Shown piece by piece: positions 46,443-58,997 of a DNA stretch of 64,000 nt. The stretch is from Cotesia glomerata. Taxonomy: Eukaryota; Arthropoda; Insecta; Hymenoptera; Braconidae. The translations under genes were made by a program, and so were the position numbers. The stretch is from assembly GCF_020080835.1 (NCBI RefSeq), contig NC_058164.1:4613666-4677665 (forward strand), written 5' to 3'. Under the pieces are notes generated by a model. That model saw only the letters and a program-made list of their open reading frames with translations, was not told the origin of the DNA and ran no database searches. Numbering within the stretch: position 1 is the first letter of the stretch; the number at the start of each line of letters is the position of its first letter.

Positions 46443-47922
46443 TTCTTAAATTAATTAATTCTTATAAATTAAATAAAAGAAATAAAAAGAAGCAAAATTT
46501 TGAAGAAAACATTCTTCTTAAATTAATTACTTTTTGTTTTAAAGCTCTTAATTTTTAACAGTTTCAATGAAATTAAATAAAATAAAAATACCAAGAACAA
46601 GAGCTCGCTATTAAATGAATAGAGATTACCGTATCGCTATCATATCACCGAGTACTAGGACTCTTGGGCCTTTCGGAATAAAGGAAAGACTTTAGCTGAC
46701 AGGACATAAGCAATTATACTGTTTAATGATGGTATAGAATGAAACATATCCGCTTAGCTAGTTGGTGAGCGCGTTGTTTTGGTAATTACTAGCTAATGCC
46801 CGAGCCCGTCATTATGTATCCGCTTTATACGCCGAGGATAAGTCCGACTGGCTGTATAGACTGTAGACTGTAGACTACATATATAGTCCGGCAAAAATAA
46901 AAAATCTAAAATAAAATAAAGGGAGCTCTTATTTCTTTTCTTGGCAATTCTCTCAAGGCTGAATTTATAAATGAGAGAGTATTAAGGAAAAAAAAGTTCG
47001 GCAAAATGATGAAAAAAATAAATTCGTTTTAGCAACGACCGGGCACACCAGGACGGGCGAAATGAGTAGAGAGTTGAGAGTTTGAGAAGCCAACCGCGGC
47101 AATGAATTAAACTGTAATTTTTTAAGTGTCGCGCTCTCCAACCACAAAGACTTTGCTTTTATACCGTAGACTTTGTACCGGCAGTACTATACACTCGCTC
47201 TGAGGGAGCAAGAGAAACGCTGACGATGCTGAGATATATAGTAGACGACTAGTAGAATAAAAAAAGCTCCTCGCGAGGACCACGGGGGAGGAAAACAGAG
47301 AACAGAGAAGGTGAATGAAGAATAGAGAAAAAAATTTAAAAAAAAATAAAAAGGGCGGGGGGAGGGAAAGTAGATGAAAATAAAAACTAAGTAAAGTAAA
47401 AGTACGGGACTTAGCCGTCCGGACGACAGGGTTTTTAATCCGGCAAGTCACCCTGCGTGGAAATCGTTCCGTTTTTAAATTAAAGAAATAATGGAGGATC
47501 CGACGACGGTCCAACGGCGAGAAAAGAAATTTCAGAGAGACAAGCGGAAGGGGGTGACGGTAAATGAGTAGAGAGGAGAACGTTAAAGACGGACAAACTC
47601 ATTTGCACTTAAAAAAATGACGAGCGATAAAACGTAACGTCGCGGGAATTAACGTCGCGAAAGCTAAGAAGATGAAAAAAAAAGGGGAGGGAAATTAAAG
47701 TAGAAGAAAAATAACGGAAATCCTCAACACGACCGTTAACAAATGAACGGCCGCTTTATCGGGCGGAAATGATTTTGATTCGAGCAAGCTCCTCATTTAA
47801 ATCTCGCGCCTGCTCGAGCCCGGCGTTTTCTTTAATTGGATTTTTAATTGCCACGATTCTCGGTACATTAATCCGTCTCCCCTGGTATTTTTCATCGCCG
47901 CTTATTCGCGCCTTATTTCTAG
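46443..47922. other. Unique DNA, partly GC-richer
   Basis: The block becomes less AT-rich from 46600 on. A 130-codon minus-strand frame (47122-47514) is rich in Phe, Leu and Ser, arising from an A/G-rich plus strand, and is not credible as a gene. 47490-47800 contains purine-rich stretches and CGTTAACG-like words. Confidence 0.4.
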
Positions 47923-47988
47923 TCCGACAGAGCGACTCCCATCCCCTGTTTCGGGATTGTTATTCATCTTGGTCCCCAGTAGTCCTGG
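47923..47988 (+). other. Splice-bounded open segment, very weak exon candidate
   Basis: The 66-bp segment lies between CGCCTTATTTCTAG and the strong donor CTGG/GTAAGTACC. Two frames are open (for example RQSDSHPLFRDCYSSWSPVV), neither with a recognisable domain. Its phase does not allow a direct join after the 10124-10193 exon. It is reported only because both splice contexts are good. Confidence 0.2.
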
Positions 47989-49227
47989 GTAAGTACCTAC
48001 AACGATATTACATTCCTCAAGGCTGAGATTCTTATCGGTTTTGGGCGGCCTACCCCCGAGGGAATGAGAAGTTGATACTCTATTTGTGTTCCCAGATCGA
48101 TTGACACTGGTTAGTTTTTAGGCTATTTGTTGGCAGGACAAGTTTTTAAACGGTTACACCGCGGGTAATTGTTCTTTGGATTTTATACAAATTACAGTAT
48201 TTGTCCTTCAGACGAAATGTCGAGTCAAAAATTGTGAAAAAAAATTTTCTGCTCTAATTACAAAAAAAAAAAATTATAAATAAAATATTATAGATAGAAT
48301 ATTAATTATATTTTCAATTGAAAAAATTCTAATCAGTTTTATTATAAGTTATATTCTTTACACAAAATATGGAGTCAAAAATTTAGAAAAATTTTTCTTC
48401 AGTCATTAGCAAAAAAAAAAAAATTTCAATTCTAAATAAAGTTATTAAAAAAATTATTAATTATTTACAAGTGGGGTTAATTCTATTTTTGGCTATAACT
48501 AGGTGAAAAATTGACATTTTCAAAATTTTTTTTTATTCTGCTTGTTTTTACAACATATTTATGATAAAAAATGTCGTGAAAAAAAAAATAAAGATTTCGA
48601 TAGCTTTTTTGCCTTTAAAAGTTAGAAAAAATTTTGGCTCATATTTTTGGATAAAATTTCTATTTTATGTTTTTTTGATGTTTGTAATATATTTTTTTTT
48701 TGAAAACTACATAAAAAAATGAACAATTTAAAAAAAAAATTGATCAATTTGGTAAAAAAAAAATTAATTTAACAAAAGCTAGCACTTGTAAATAATTACT
48801 AAAAATTTTACTCTAAAATCCTCCTCAATTTTTTGAACCTCTAAAAATTATCCAAATTCCAAAAACATCTCTCCATTAATTCAGCAAAGTCCAAGGACAA
48901 CACATAACTCTCTTATCCTAGCGAATTGTTTAAAACTATTACAATTCTCATAGAACTGAGCTAACAACCCGATGAGTTGCCCAAAACCCAGCAAGCTCCC
49001 TTATCCTCTCTTCGTCCTCCCTAGGCAGATTTCGGGGCGAAACGGTGCGGCAATAATAATCGCAATAATCGCAATCCGTCGGCGCTGGGCCAATTTGAAT
49101 ATGAATCCGAGTGCGAACAATGTCATCGGGGGCTTATATAGGTACGTGCCGTATCTCCCCCACGAATCGCAGCACCGGCGTGGTCCGGGTGGAGCTTCTG
49201 CTTCTGGTTCGAACTCTCCAAACTCTA

Positions 49228-49269
<42 letters not shown>

Positions 49270-50187
49270 CTGGCGTACTCGCTAACTGTCCGTACTGTTA
49301 GTTAGTTAACTAGCCCGTCGCGGTGACAGTCACGTAGCGAAACGCCCGAGTGGGCTGGGGACCGACACATTTGAATCCGGAACTCTCATCAGAATCAACG
49401 CTCGCTACGTTTAACCCGATAATTAAACTCGTCCCATTCCCCGTAACCCTCAGTCTACAACAGACCCCGTGACCGATCCTCATGACTACTCCAGTTCCGA
49501 GTCTGCGAGACCGTACACACTTTTCTCTATAGTACAGCAACAGCAATAGCAACAGCAACAGACCAACGGCGTAACGCCATTTCAAACTCTAGGGGAAATT
49601 GCGAGTAGAGCTACAAATTTACATTCACTCTACTGCTCTATGTTACGGCCACTGTTGGCTTTCTCTCTCGTTCAGAGGCTGTCTCTTTTAACGACCCTCT
49701 CTAGTTTCATACCCACCCTCTACTCATCGTATACGATTATATTCAAGTAACGTGAGAAGACGAAAGACTCATTTATATATTGCTACTGGTACTCCAACTC
49801 CAGCTCAAACTCTAACTCCTATCCAGCCCGGCTACCAGCTACTGAGCTATATAACCCAGTCAAGTCGGTAAATTAAACGGCTTTTCGAGATAATATAAGT
49901 CGAAGAGAAGTTTAGTAAATTAAACCAACTAACTGATGGGACATAACTCACGATGTATATTACTGTTACTTTTCATTTGCATAACAACTAACTAGAAGTT
50001 TTTATTTTAAATTGTTTTTACGAATTTAATTATTCATTTTTAGGGCATACCTAAGGATGCTCCTAGACAAGAAAAAGACACCAATAGGTTATGGGTATTG
50101 GTTTCTTTGTCATGCACTCTAGTGCTGCCTCTCTTTACAGACTATCGCTCACTTACTTCCACTCACGTAAAATATCGAAATTCACTA
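47989..50187. other. Unique DNA with A/T block and CT microsatellite
   Basis: 48230-48860 is A/T-rich. 48960-49900 is GC-richer and contains the (CT)18 run at 49231-49266, which creates serine/leucine runs in two overlapping frames. No gene was recognised. A frame after ATTCATTTTTAG at 50043 is open but has no proper donor. Confidence 0.4.
49231..49266. repeat. (CT)18 microsatellite
   Basis: An uninterrupted CT dinucleotide run of 36 bases, following ACTCTAAAG and followed by TTTTCTGG. Confidence 0.95.
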
Positions 50188-50363
50188 CACAGTAAAAAAT
50201 TTTGCGTCATTGGGTCAAAAAATTTTGTGTTAAATATTTAACACTTTTTTGTGTTAATTTAACACAATAAATGTTAAATCAACACAAAAAAGTGTTAAAT
50301 ATTGAACACAAAAATTTTTAACACTGAGTTTTTTGACGCAATGACGCAAAATTTTTTACTCTG
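50188..50363. mobile_element. TA-inserted MITE, CACAGTAAAAAATTTT family
   Basis: Ends CACAGTAAAAAATTTTGCGT and ACGCAAAATTTTTTACTCTG are inverted repeats with TA on both flanks (50186-50187, 50364-50365). The interior is almost fully palindromic (GTGTTAAATATTTAACAC words). It is the same family as 23256-23426. Confidence 0.88.
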
Positions 50364-53300
50364 TAACTTTATAACATTTTTTATAAAAAGAATACCGCTC
50401 GTTTATGTTATTTTTGATTAAAAATACTTATTATATCTTCAATTAATGATTCTGTTTTTTAAAACAACCCTGAGAAAAGTACGATTGATATTTAATAAAA
50501 CGTTCGCTTGAACGTTGGTCAGCACAAGGTTTGTATGTAAAATATACAAATTTTAAATACTAATATATCAAAATTTAGTGTCGCAAGGACTATTTAAAAA
50601 AATTCCTGCGTATAGAGGATACTTATGAATATAAGTACTCAAAATTTCAATAAAATTTCAATAAAACGGTTTTTTCTCGAAACGTCCTTAAGTCCCTTAA
50701 ATTATACGGGTAAAATATGTTTAAGATATTTAAAAATATTTTTGCTTGATTCAAGACAATGCAATGCTTCAATATAATTTTTTTAGTTTCAATAAACTTA
50801 AATAAAATTTTTTTTTCTTCTATCTAAATTATATAATTCATATAAAAAATTTTTTATACATCAAATATTCACCAAAAATACCTAGATATATAGATATAAA
50901 TTTTTTTTAATCAAAAAATTAATTTGAAAAAATTCTTCGACCAAAAACATAATTTAAAAGAGTTCCATCATTTTGAATCAAGCTAAAAAATTCTTAAAAC
51001 AAAAAAATTGTCCTTAATTCAAGTAAATTTTATTTGCTTCAAAATTAATTTTTTTTAAAGATTAAAAGCTGGATAATAATCTAAATAAATAATTTACAAT
51101 TTCAAAAACAAAATAATTAATTTTCACATTAAAAAACGCTTGTAATCAAAACTTAATCCCCTGCTTGTCTATAAAAAATTAACCTTCAATTTCAACAAAT
51201 AATAATTCGTCTTTCAATTGATATAAATTAAAAAACTCGAGCACAAGGCTCTCCAAGCGCGAGGAAAGCAGACAAAGAACAGCGAGCGTAGGAGTAGGAA
51301 GAGCCACCGGGGTATCCTTTATATTATCCTTTATCCCATAAAGGAGGTCGCGTGGCTGAGAAACATTCGGCAAGTGGATGGTTAGACCCGAGGCGCAGGT
51401 AGTGGCGATAGTGGTGACTGGCCCCAACAATTACACCGGAATAAAACCAAATAAAAATCCCGACTCGAGAGGAGGCAGAAGGTGGATGAGTGCGAGAGTT
51501 CCTTTTCTTTCCGTCAACCGGCCATGCAGTAATAGTTTCAGTGATAGTAATAGCAATAGCAATAGTTATAGCAATAGTATCATAGATATAACGACAGAAA
51601 GGTGAAGTGGCGAGGGGTGAATAAAACAAGGCTAGACCAAAATAATGGTTAGATTTCGCGTGGGAGATAGTTGCCATGGGTAATAGGAAACCGTTTAAAA
51701 ATAGAAGCTACACTAGTCGGTACCTCCAAACGGGCTGAGTTTTATTTCGTGACTGCCACCGTTACCGGTTTTACGTATCCTTCTTACGTGTGTCCCACCG
51801 CCCCACCTACCCACCACCGCCCACTTTTTTTCTACATCTCTTCCCTATTCAGGCCCTTTTATTTATCTTATTTTCATATTTATTATATACCTCTTATATC
51901 CTTTTCCTTATTCTTCTGCTTGGTGGTAGTACACTGTGTCGTCGTTTTACTGTCGTCAGTTATTGTCGTTTCACTCCACCCTCTTTTCGCTGGAGTAATT
52001 GTCCAAGAATCGTGTCTGGTTATTTTCCTAAATAGAGCATGATCTCGTGTGCACATTCGGATACTTTGCCGAGCCCATAAAACTATTTATTTATTTATTC
52101 ATGTATTGTTTTCGTTGTGTTCATATGTATGAATATCAGGTTCGTCTATAGCTCTAACTTTTACTGATCGAACTATCGAAAATGTGTGGATGTACGATTC
52201 AATTGTTAATCTCACGCGAATTCCTTGAAAAATGTCTTGATAAATAAAATCATCTGTCGTCTTATTTCCTCTTTGCCTTTGTCGTGGTTGGCGTTGTCAT
52301 ATTAGTATCCTATTGGATGGAATATTCAAGGAAAATTGTGAAATGGTGGAAAGTTGTCGACACGTAGTTGATAGTGTCTTTAGGAAAAAATTTTTTCTTT
52401 TTGTATATTAAAGAAAATATTTAAAAGTAAAAGAATTTTTTTGATCAAATTTTGAAATTTTTAGCAATTTAATTAATTTGATATAAAATATAGAGCAAAA
52501 TAAAAAATCTCTTTATTTTTTTTTCTAAATTAGCAATAAATAATACAAATTTTTAAATACAATGACCAAATATCAATTAATTTAGATCAGAAAAGCTTTT
52601 TTTATATTTTAAAAATTTTATTTAATTTTTTTTTGTCATAGTTAAAAAGAAAGTAACTCTAAGTGTCTCATTGATATAAATAGATTTAATAAAAATATTA
52701 CATAATAAATTTTTAATAATGTAGTTCATTATTTTCACAAAATTTTGGGATAAAGTAAAATAACAATATATTTTCTTTTAATTTAAAAAAATAAAATACA
52801 AATTTTAAAAATATACCTGTATTATTATTGATAAAAAAAGCTTTCTTCAAATTTTAAAAGTATTTATTTAATCAAAATATTGTTTTATATTTTGTCAAAA
52901 ATTGAACAAAAAAACTTCATGTCAACATTAAAAAATGTTGATCAAAATATTTTATTTTTGGCATTGTTATAATTATGGTTAAAAATCTAAAACAAATTTT
53001 TGATTATATAGCAAATTTTGAGTGTGATATATTACTCAATATTAATAAAAAAAAAAAAAATTTCTTTTATATTTTGAAACTAAGATAAAAGACTCAGTTA
53101 TTGACACTGGCCTAATTATTTGACACTTGCAATTTTATTCTAATTAAAAAAATAAAATGTTCTCAAAAAACCAATTATCTAAAAATTTATAATTCAAAAA
53201 TTATATTTATTAATTTATCAGAGTTGATTTTAGTTTTTTTAAATTAAAATAAAATTGCAAGTGTCAAAATAATAATTTTTTCTAAATATTGAATAAAAAA

Positions 53301-54439
53301 AAAAAATAATTTGAAACTTTCTCGAAATCAACGAACAATTTCTAATGAATAAACCAAAAAAAATCCAAAACAGGCAATATAACTTAAATTTCAGGACTCA
53401 AAAACATCTAAGTGATCTTGTAGATAACCATTTGAGAACAGGTCGCTGCATCTGTCGGCGAATTGGTCAACTTAGCTTGTAGGTTCTATATCCATCCCCA
53501 AAGTGTAGAGTCTGACCAGCGCGCGCCACTCACTTATTTTTCTTGAGCTCCCTCTCGGTTGAGCTGCTTAGGGACACATAAGGGGTTGTGTCCAGTTAAG
53601 CACAGACCAGCCCCTCTCCTCAAGACGCAGTCTCAGAAAATTTCCTCGTGCCCATTACAGGATTCTTTTTCTTAGTCCCACCTCGCCCGTCGCCCACCTA
53701 GAGCTTTTACTTCAAGTCGTAGTTGTAGATGTATTTGTAGTTGTAGTTGTAGAGGACTAGCTGGCACTCACCCTCGTCTGTATAAGGATAAACCCAACAA
53801 GGAACCCACCGTAGAGCTACTACATTCGTCGGCGGAGTCCTAGTTAGTATGCATAGTGCGGGAATTCACTGGGAATGAAATGTCAACCCGAGACTCGTCA
53901 TTCTGGCAATGTCCTCTCCTCCTGTATCCTTTCCCAGTGTGTTCTCTGTATTTTGTTACTGTGTGTATGTGCTACACGCCGACACACGGGTTCTGGGCAA
54001 GCAAATTGCTTGAATCCACCCTCGTCATTTTAGTCCAATCTTGTAAGTTGTAAGCTGCAGCCTAAATTTTTTGCTACCTAACTATCTACCTTTTTTATTC
54101 CACTTGAAAAATAACCCGGCATTACGTGGGCAACAGCGCCGAGATCAACAATAATCAAATGAGGGAATATACCCTCATGTAAATATGTATACATTTATTT
54201 TGACCTTTTTGTATATTATATCACTGCCCATTTTCTAATATGTTAGAACATTTTTTTAGAAATTATTAAAATTGTTCATAGTTAACATTGAAAAAAATTT
54301 ATTTTTAAGAGATTCATTATTTTAAATTAAGCGGAAATTTTTTTTGAACCAAGTTAAATTTACTTCAACAAAGAACTTTTTTTGCTTGATTTGAAGTAAA
54401 GAAATTTTTTTTTAATGTACAATAAAATTCAACCAATAA
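50364..54439. other. Unique and AT-rich DNA, no recognised gene
   Basis: 50400-51180 and 52380-53400 are A/T-dominated. 51230-52300 and 53400-54160 are moderate-complexity. Frames of 117, 123, 83, 81 and 75 codons overlap one another around 51180-52042 on both strands without any domain. Simple sequence includes AGTAATAGCAATAGCAATAG near 51545 and GTAGTTGTAG-type repeats at 53718-53752. Confidence 0.45.
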
Positions 54440-55280
54440 TCTATATTATTACGAGAATGAGAAAAATTTTATACATAATTAAGAAATGACCTTGTATCTT
54501 GTGAACCATTGACATTTTTAAAGATATAAGCTCATCCTGATGTTACACTCATCAAGACCTTTCATTTGAGTACCCACATCAATTTTTCATATAATTATAT
54601 ATATTATATAGATTAGGGTGGCGCAAAAAAACCGACTATTTTTTTTTTTGAATCTCGAGTGAAAAAATGTCAGTTTTTGATGTTTTAAGAGCCCTCTCCA
54701 AAGAACAGCTCAAAAAAAATTTTTTAAGAGGTCGCTCCAAATTTTTTGAAATTTCAAAAATCGTCAAAAATCTAATTTTTTTTTTAATTTGTTTTCTCGT
54801 TACGTCATAATTTTATAGACCAAAAAAAAATAACTTCCTGAAAGTTTCAGTTCAAAATGTCCATTTTAAAAGGTCGCTCATAATTTTTTTTTAATTTATT
54901 AGTGACTATTTAATTGGATTAGCATTTTTTGACTCTGAAATTTAATTCAATATTCTTAATTATTGATATTTTTAAAGATATAAGCTCATCCCGACATTAC
55001 ACTCATCGAGACCTTTCATTTGAGTACCTACATCGATTTTTCATATATTTATATATATTATATATATATGTCTTTACAAAAAATATATCAAAATGCATGT
55101 GGGTACTCAAATAAAAGCTCTTGATGAGTGTAACATCGGGATGAGCTTATATGTTTAAAAACGTTAATAGTTAAAAAAATACAATGCAATTTAACAAAAG
55201 TCATTATTTAATAAAGCAAAATTTTATTTATTTATAGTTCACAAATCACGACAGTCACACAGTGACTGCAAGGTTGCTAG
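54440..55280 (+). mobile_element. Helitron family 2 with a foreign insert
   Basis: It starts TCTATATTATTACGAGAATG after an A and ends GCAAGGTTGCTAG before a T, with hairpin arms CAGTCAC / GTGACTG. Its first palindrome breaks off at about 54612 and is followed by about 330 bp of unrelated sequence; palindrome matching resumes near 54955. Confidence 0.85.
54613..54950 (+). mobile_element. Insert in Helitron, TAGGGTGGCGCAAAAAAACC type
   Basis: The insert begins TTAGGGTGGCGCAAAAAAAC and contains repeated AGGTCGCTC (twice) and T/A tracts. It interrupts the Helitron palindrome. No inverted end or coding region could be defined by eye, so the right edge is approximate. Confidence 0.45.
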
Positions 55281-56938
55281 TTATATATATTTAAAAATAG
55301 ATGATTGAAAAAAAAATGTTTCTTATGAAAAAACAGCAAGCTTGATTCAAGAGAAAAAATTTTGAATTATAAAAATATTTTCTGCTCTATTTAATTCGTC
55401 AAAATTATTTTCTTAATTCAAGAATTTTTTTCATATGAGAATAAAATTTTCAAATAAAAAAATTTGAATATTTTGATCCAAAAATAAAATTTTAAAGCAC
55501 AAAAATTTCTCGAATCAAATAACAATAATATTATTCAGCATCTATGACGAGTAACTTATACTTTAGACAAAACAATCCCCATCCTGAATCGTCTCTTGAT
55601 CTCGGTTCTGCGTCTGAGCTCTCTCGAGCTGTACTACTGCTCATAAAGTCACCGCGTTGATGAAATCGTAACGGAAGCAAGCGTACATGAAGAGAAGCCT
55701 TTGACTGCCGACAAGACAAAGCGATTTGGACTCTGTTCAGTTGATGCAGTATTAGTAGTTTCGATATTATATAGTATAGCAGTATCAAAAGTAGACCGAG
55801 GGAGTGAGGAAGTTGGGGGTGGCTCGTTGGGTATTCTGCATAACCCTTGCTCGTTGAGTTGACTAGTTCGGATATTATTAGCATTGTTAACCAACCAACT
55901 CGGCAGAGTAACACACTGCTATCTCCGATACACATCAACCCCTTTTAGACGCGTCAGTTCCCATTCGATAATGCACAAGATCACGGAGTTTGAATCAAGG
56001 ACCCTTGCTCGTCTAGTCCCTCTTTCCTCTCTCTTTCTCTTGAGTTCTGTTCTGGGCCACCTTCTATCCGGCCGAGAGCCCATTGTGCGCTCATTCTCAT
56101 TTATTTAATGTATACACATGTAACGCTCCCCAAAAATGCCTACGGGCTGCTCGCCTTTGCATCCCCATTTATAAGCTCTTAATTGCCGTACTAACGTTAT
56201 GATGATCCTGTCAAGTGATGTCGGCGGTAAGAGCAAGCAACCCTTTCGACACTTTGCCGACCCAACGGATCATCGTGGGAGCTCCCGCATAGAAAAGGTC
56301 CCAAGATTCATCGGCGATTTAATGCCAACGCCTGCTCCCTCGCAATTCACTATTCACATCTCTTCATTTATATTCATATTTTTATTTGTATTTATAGTTA
56401 AAGAGACTTTTATTCTTTGTAAATATCAATATTTTATGTGAATTACTTGAGAATAAAATACATTGTATTTTATTTTTTACTTGAGAAATTAATTAATCAA
56501 TTAAAAAAAAATTAAAAGTAATTAATTTCGGTCAAATTTTGAAGAAGAAAAATTGCTTTTTTGAGATTTTTTTGGAATAACTCAAAATATATTTAAATCA
56601 CAGAAATTAATTGATTAACAATTATTTATCATTTTTTCACATTAAGTAAATTTTAGAAAAAAAATTTATGAATGGAATAGTGTTTAAATTATTTTTATAA
56701 AGAATTAATACTACATAAAATTTATTCAAGAGAAAATTTAATTAAGAAATTTATTTTAAAGATGATTAATTTTTTAATCAAGTATAAAATTTTGATTTTA
56801 GAACTTTTTATCTTGATTCAAGACAAAGTAATTCTTAAAAATCATGTTTTTGAAATACTGTGTAGTAAAAATTGATATGTACCATAAAATAAATTTGCAG
56901 AATGAATATAAAATTTGTTTTTAATATTTTATAAAAAA
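55281..56938. other. AT-rich DNA and a moderate-complexity block
   Basis: 55530-56350 is less AT-rich and contains overlapping frames (135 and 81 codons on the minus strand, 74 and 80 on the plus) without domains. 55300-55520 and 56440-56930 are A/T-rich with CTTGATTCAAG words. Confidence 0.4.
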
Positions 56939-57490
56939 CTAGCTGTTACTCGCCCGCTCCGCTGGGCGATTTATAGAATTGCATTTTTAGATCTAGACTT
57001 TAAATTTAATTAGAGTATTGTTTTGACTTGCACAGATTCCAAATTCTATCGAATTGGCATGCACTTTTTATCCATGTAATTATTCTAGCTAATATTCATT
57101 GTAACTTTCAATGTGCAATCATTATAACATTCCCGTGTCTTTCTTACAAAAATTAATAATGATTGATATGAAAAAAAAAAATTTGTAATGAGCATTGAAA
57201 GTTTCAGTTATTGCAGGTCTCATAAGTGAAGAAATCTGCCTAGTATATAAACATAACCAATAGAATTAAAAAATTTATTTTAAACGAATGACAATCGAAT
57301 AGAATAAATTTAGTTACAATAAAAATTCATTATTTCTAAGTCAAAAAAATATAGCTTCCGGATAAGTAATCACCAATATATCATATACTAATACCTTCTC
57401 CGAAACACGCTGCATCTTATGGTATAAGTATTATTCCGATCGGTTCAGTAGTTTTCGCAGCATAACTGAATAAAAAAAACGGCTTTCCAT
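56939..57490 (-). mobile_element. Non-autonomous Helitron, family 1, reverse orientation
   Basis: On the plus strand it begins CTAGCTGTTACTCGCCC, the reverse complement of the usual 3' end with its hairpin (CGCCC / GGGCG), and ends GGCTTTCCAT. The expected terminal TTTATTAGTATAGA is replaced by unrelated sequence, so the minus-strand 5' TC end is lost. Confidence 0.82.
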
Positions 57491-57682
57491 GGATTGCAAT
57501 TTTTTAATTTCAAAATTTTTGTGGATAAAACTTCAAATTTTTGAGCTTAAAAATTGGTAAATTTTCAAGATTTTTTTAGTACACTGATAGAAGGATTTGT
57601 TTATAGTTAAAAATATTTGTTAATATTTAACAAATCATTTATTAGTGACTACTTTTTAGTCCTTAACAAATATTTCTTTGTA

Positions 57683-58825
57683 CACGGAGAAAAAAGTATT
57701 GCTATAATAGTGATCCAGTGGATCGTGAACGTAGTATTGTGATTAGCTCAAAACAGTATCGTCATTTTCACGATATTATAACCTGATATACTCTATACTT
57801 CGGATTCTTATATGAACTTTCCATGGTATAGTGAATATGTCAAAACGTATTGCGATCATAAAGAAACGTTTCCTTACTACGGCGAAACGGATCGTGATTA
57901 TCACGATCCACGACGCCTTCAGCACTGCCACGCATAACCAAGTCTGAAACTCGTACGAGTAGATTTGTTTACAATTTTGGTGATGAAATAGTGATAATTA
58001 CATAAATTAGTTAATTAATATCAACAGCGATATGGATGATTGGGTTGTTGATAAATTACTCGAGTGGAATCTTGAAAAAGTTGTGTCGATTTTTTAAGGC
58101 TATAGTAAAGAAATAAATCTTCCTATGTTAACTGTGTTAATATCGTGTCCGTGGTTATTGTATATAATTCTACTGCGTTGATAAGAAGAAACAATGTACA
58201 TTATATATTGTATTAAATAAATAAAATTCTTGTTTTCATAAAAGTCTTTTTTAGCATAAATGATTTGATCCCATACTATTTTATACAAAAAAATATAATT
58301 GTATTGAGTACGTTCAGTAATAAAGGAGTAAAAATTCCATTAAAAAATTTTTTTCTTATGACAAAAATATTTTCCTCTTTTAAATGAATATTTCGATAAT
58401 ACAAATTTCCAGGCTAATAATATTTGTAAAAATAACAAAAAAAAAGTTATATAAGATTAAGTCCAACTGCTGTAAGTCATTATTTAAAAATTTTTAAATC
58501 TAACCCAATTCTTGACTGTCATAATCTACACAAAAATTTTAAACTAATCAGCCAACAATAGGAATTTTTATTTATGTTAATAACAATTATATACCAAAAA
58601 ACTAAAAAAACAATAATCTGCAATAAAATATAATTAACATTTAATTAAAGACAACTTAATCATCTATAAACCATAGCAATATAGACACTCGATATCCGAA
58701 TCCATGTGGATCGTGATAATCACGATCCACTAGATCGGGCATATGCACATCTAAAGTATAGTCATACGAGGATCGTGATCATCACTATACTGTATCGTAA
58801 AAATAGCAATACTTTTTTCTCCGTG
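57683..58825. mobile_element. Nested TA-inserted element with 21-bp palindromes
   Basis: Inverted ends CACGGAGAAAAAAGTATTGC and GCAATACTTTTTTCTCCGTG are flanked by TA (57681-57682, 58826-58827). Subterminal palindromes GGATCGTGAT-T-ATCACGATCC (57889-57909) and GGATCGTGAT-A-ATCACGATCC (58708-58728) lie toward either end, with degenerate versions nearer the termini. There is no transposase frame. A short frame in the interior is described separately. It is longer than a typical MITE and could be a deletion derivative of an autonomous element. Confidence 0.85.
58032..58097 (+). pseudogene. 21-codon open fragment, SAM-domain-like start
   Basis: The frame reads MDDWVVDKLLEWNLEKVV and then stops after SIF. 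The W..D.LLEWNLE..V..F spacing resembles the first helices of SAM domains. It is far too short to be a domain and is probably a fragment of a gene piece carried by the element, or chance. No splice donor of good quality follows. Confidence 0.25.
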
Positions 58826-58997
58826 TATTTAAAAAGATTTATTGATATTTAATAAATGAATATCAGATTTATTAAATACAAACAAATCATTTTAAATACT
58901 AAGAAATATTTGTTTAATACTAAAAAGTAGTCTCTAATAAATAATTTATTAACTATTAACAAATATTTTTTAATACAAATAAATCCTTCTATCAGTG

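Larger units (their letters stand above)
57582..58997. mobile_element. CACTGATAGAAGG MITE split by a 1.1-kb element
   Basis: Ends CACTGATAGAAGGATTTGTT and AAATCCTTCTATCAGTG are flanked by TA (57580-57581, 58998-58999). The two halves together match the reverse complement of the 32608 copy when the insert at 57683-58825 and one TA are removed. Confidence 0.88.

Noticed and set aside
47122..47514. 130-codon minus-strand open frame
   Set aside because: It is Phe/Leu/Ser-rich because the plus strand is purine-rich; no signal peptide pattern with a following domain and no splice context.
50056..50187. Open frame following an ATTCATTTTTAG acceptor-like sequence
   Set aside because: The only donor nearby (AATAG/GTTATG) is weak, and the frame otherwise runs into a MITE.
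51180..52042. Cluster of five overlapping open frames of 75-123 codons
   Set aside because: They overlap on both strands, contain simple-sequence runs (SDSNSNSNSYSNS) and have no domains.
55531..55938. 135-codon minus-strand frame with overlapping frames on both strands
   Set aside because: Overlapping frames in several registers over a GC-richer block are expected by chance; no recognisable motif.
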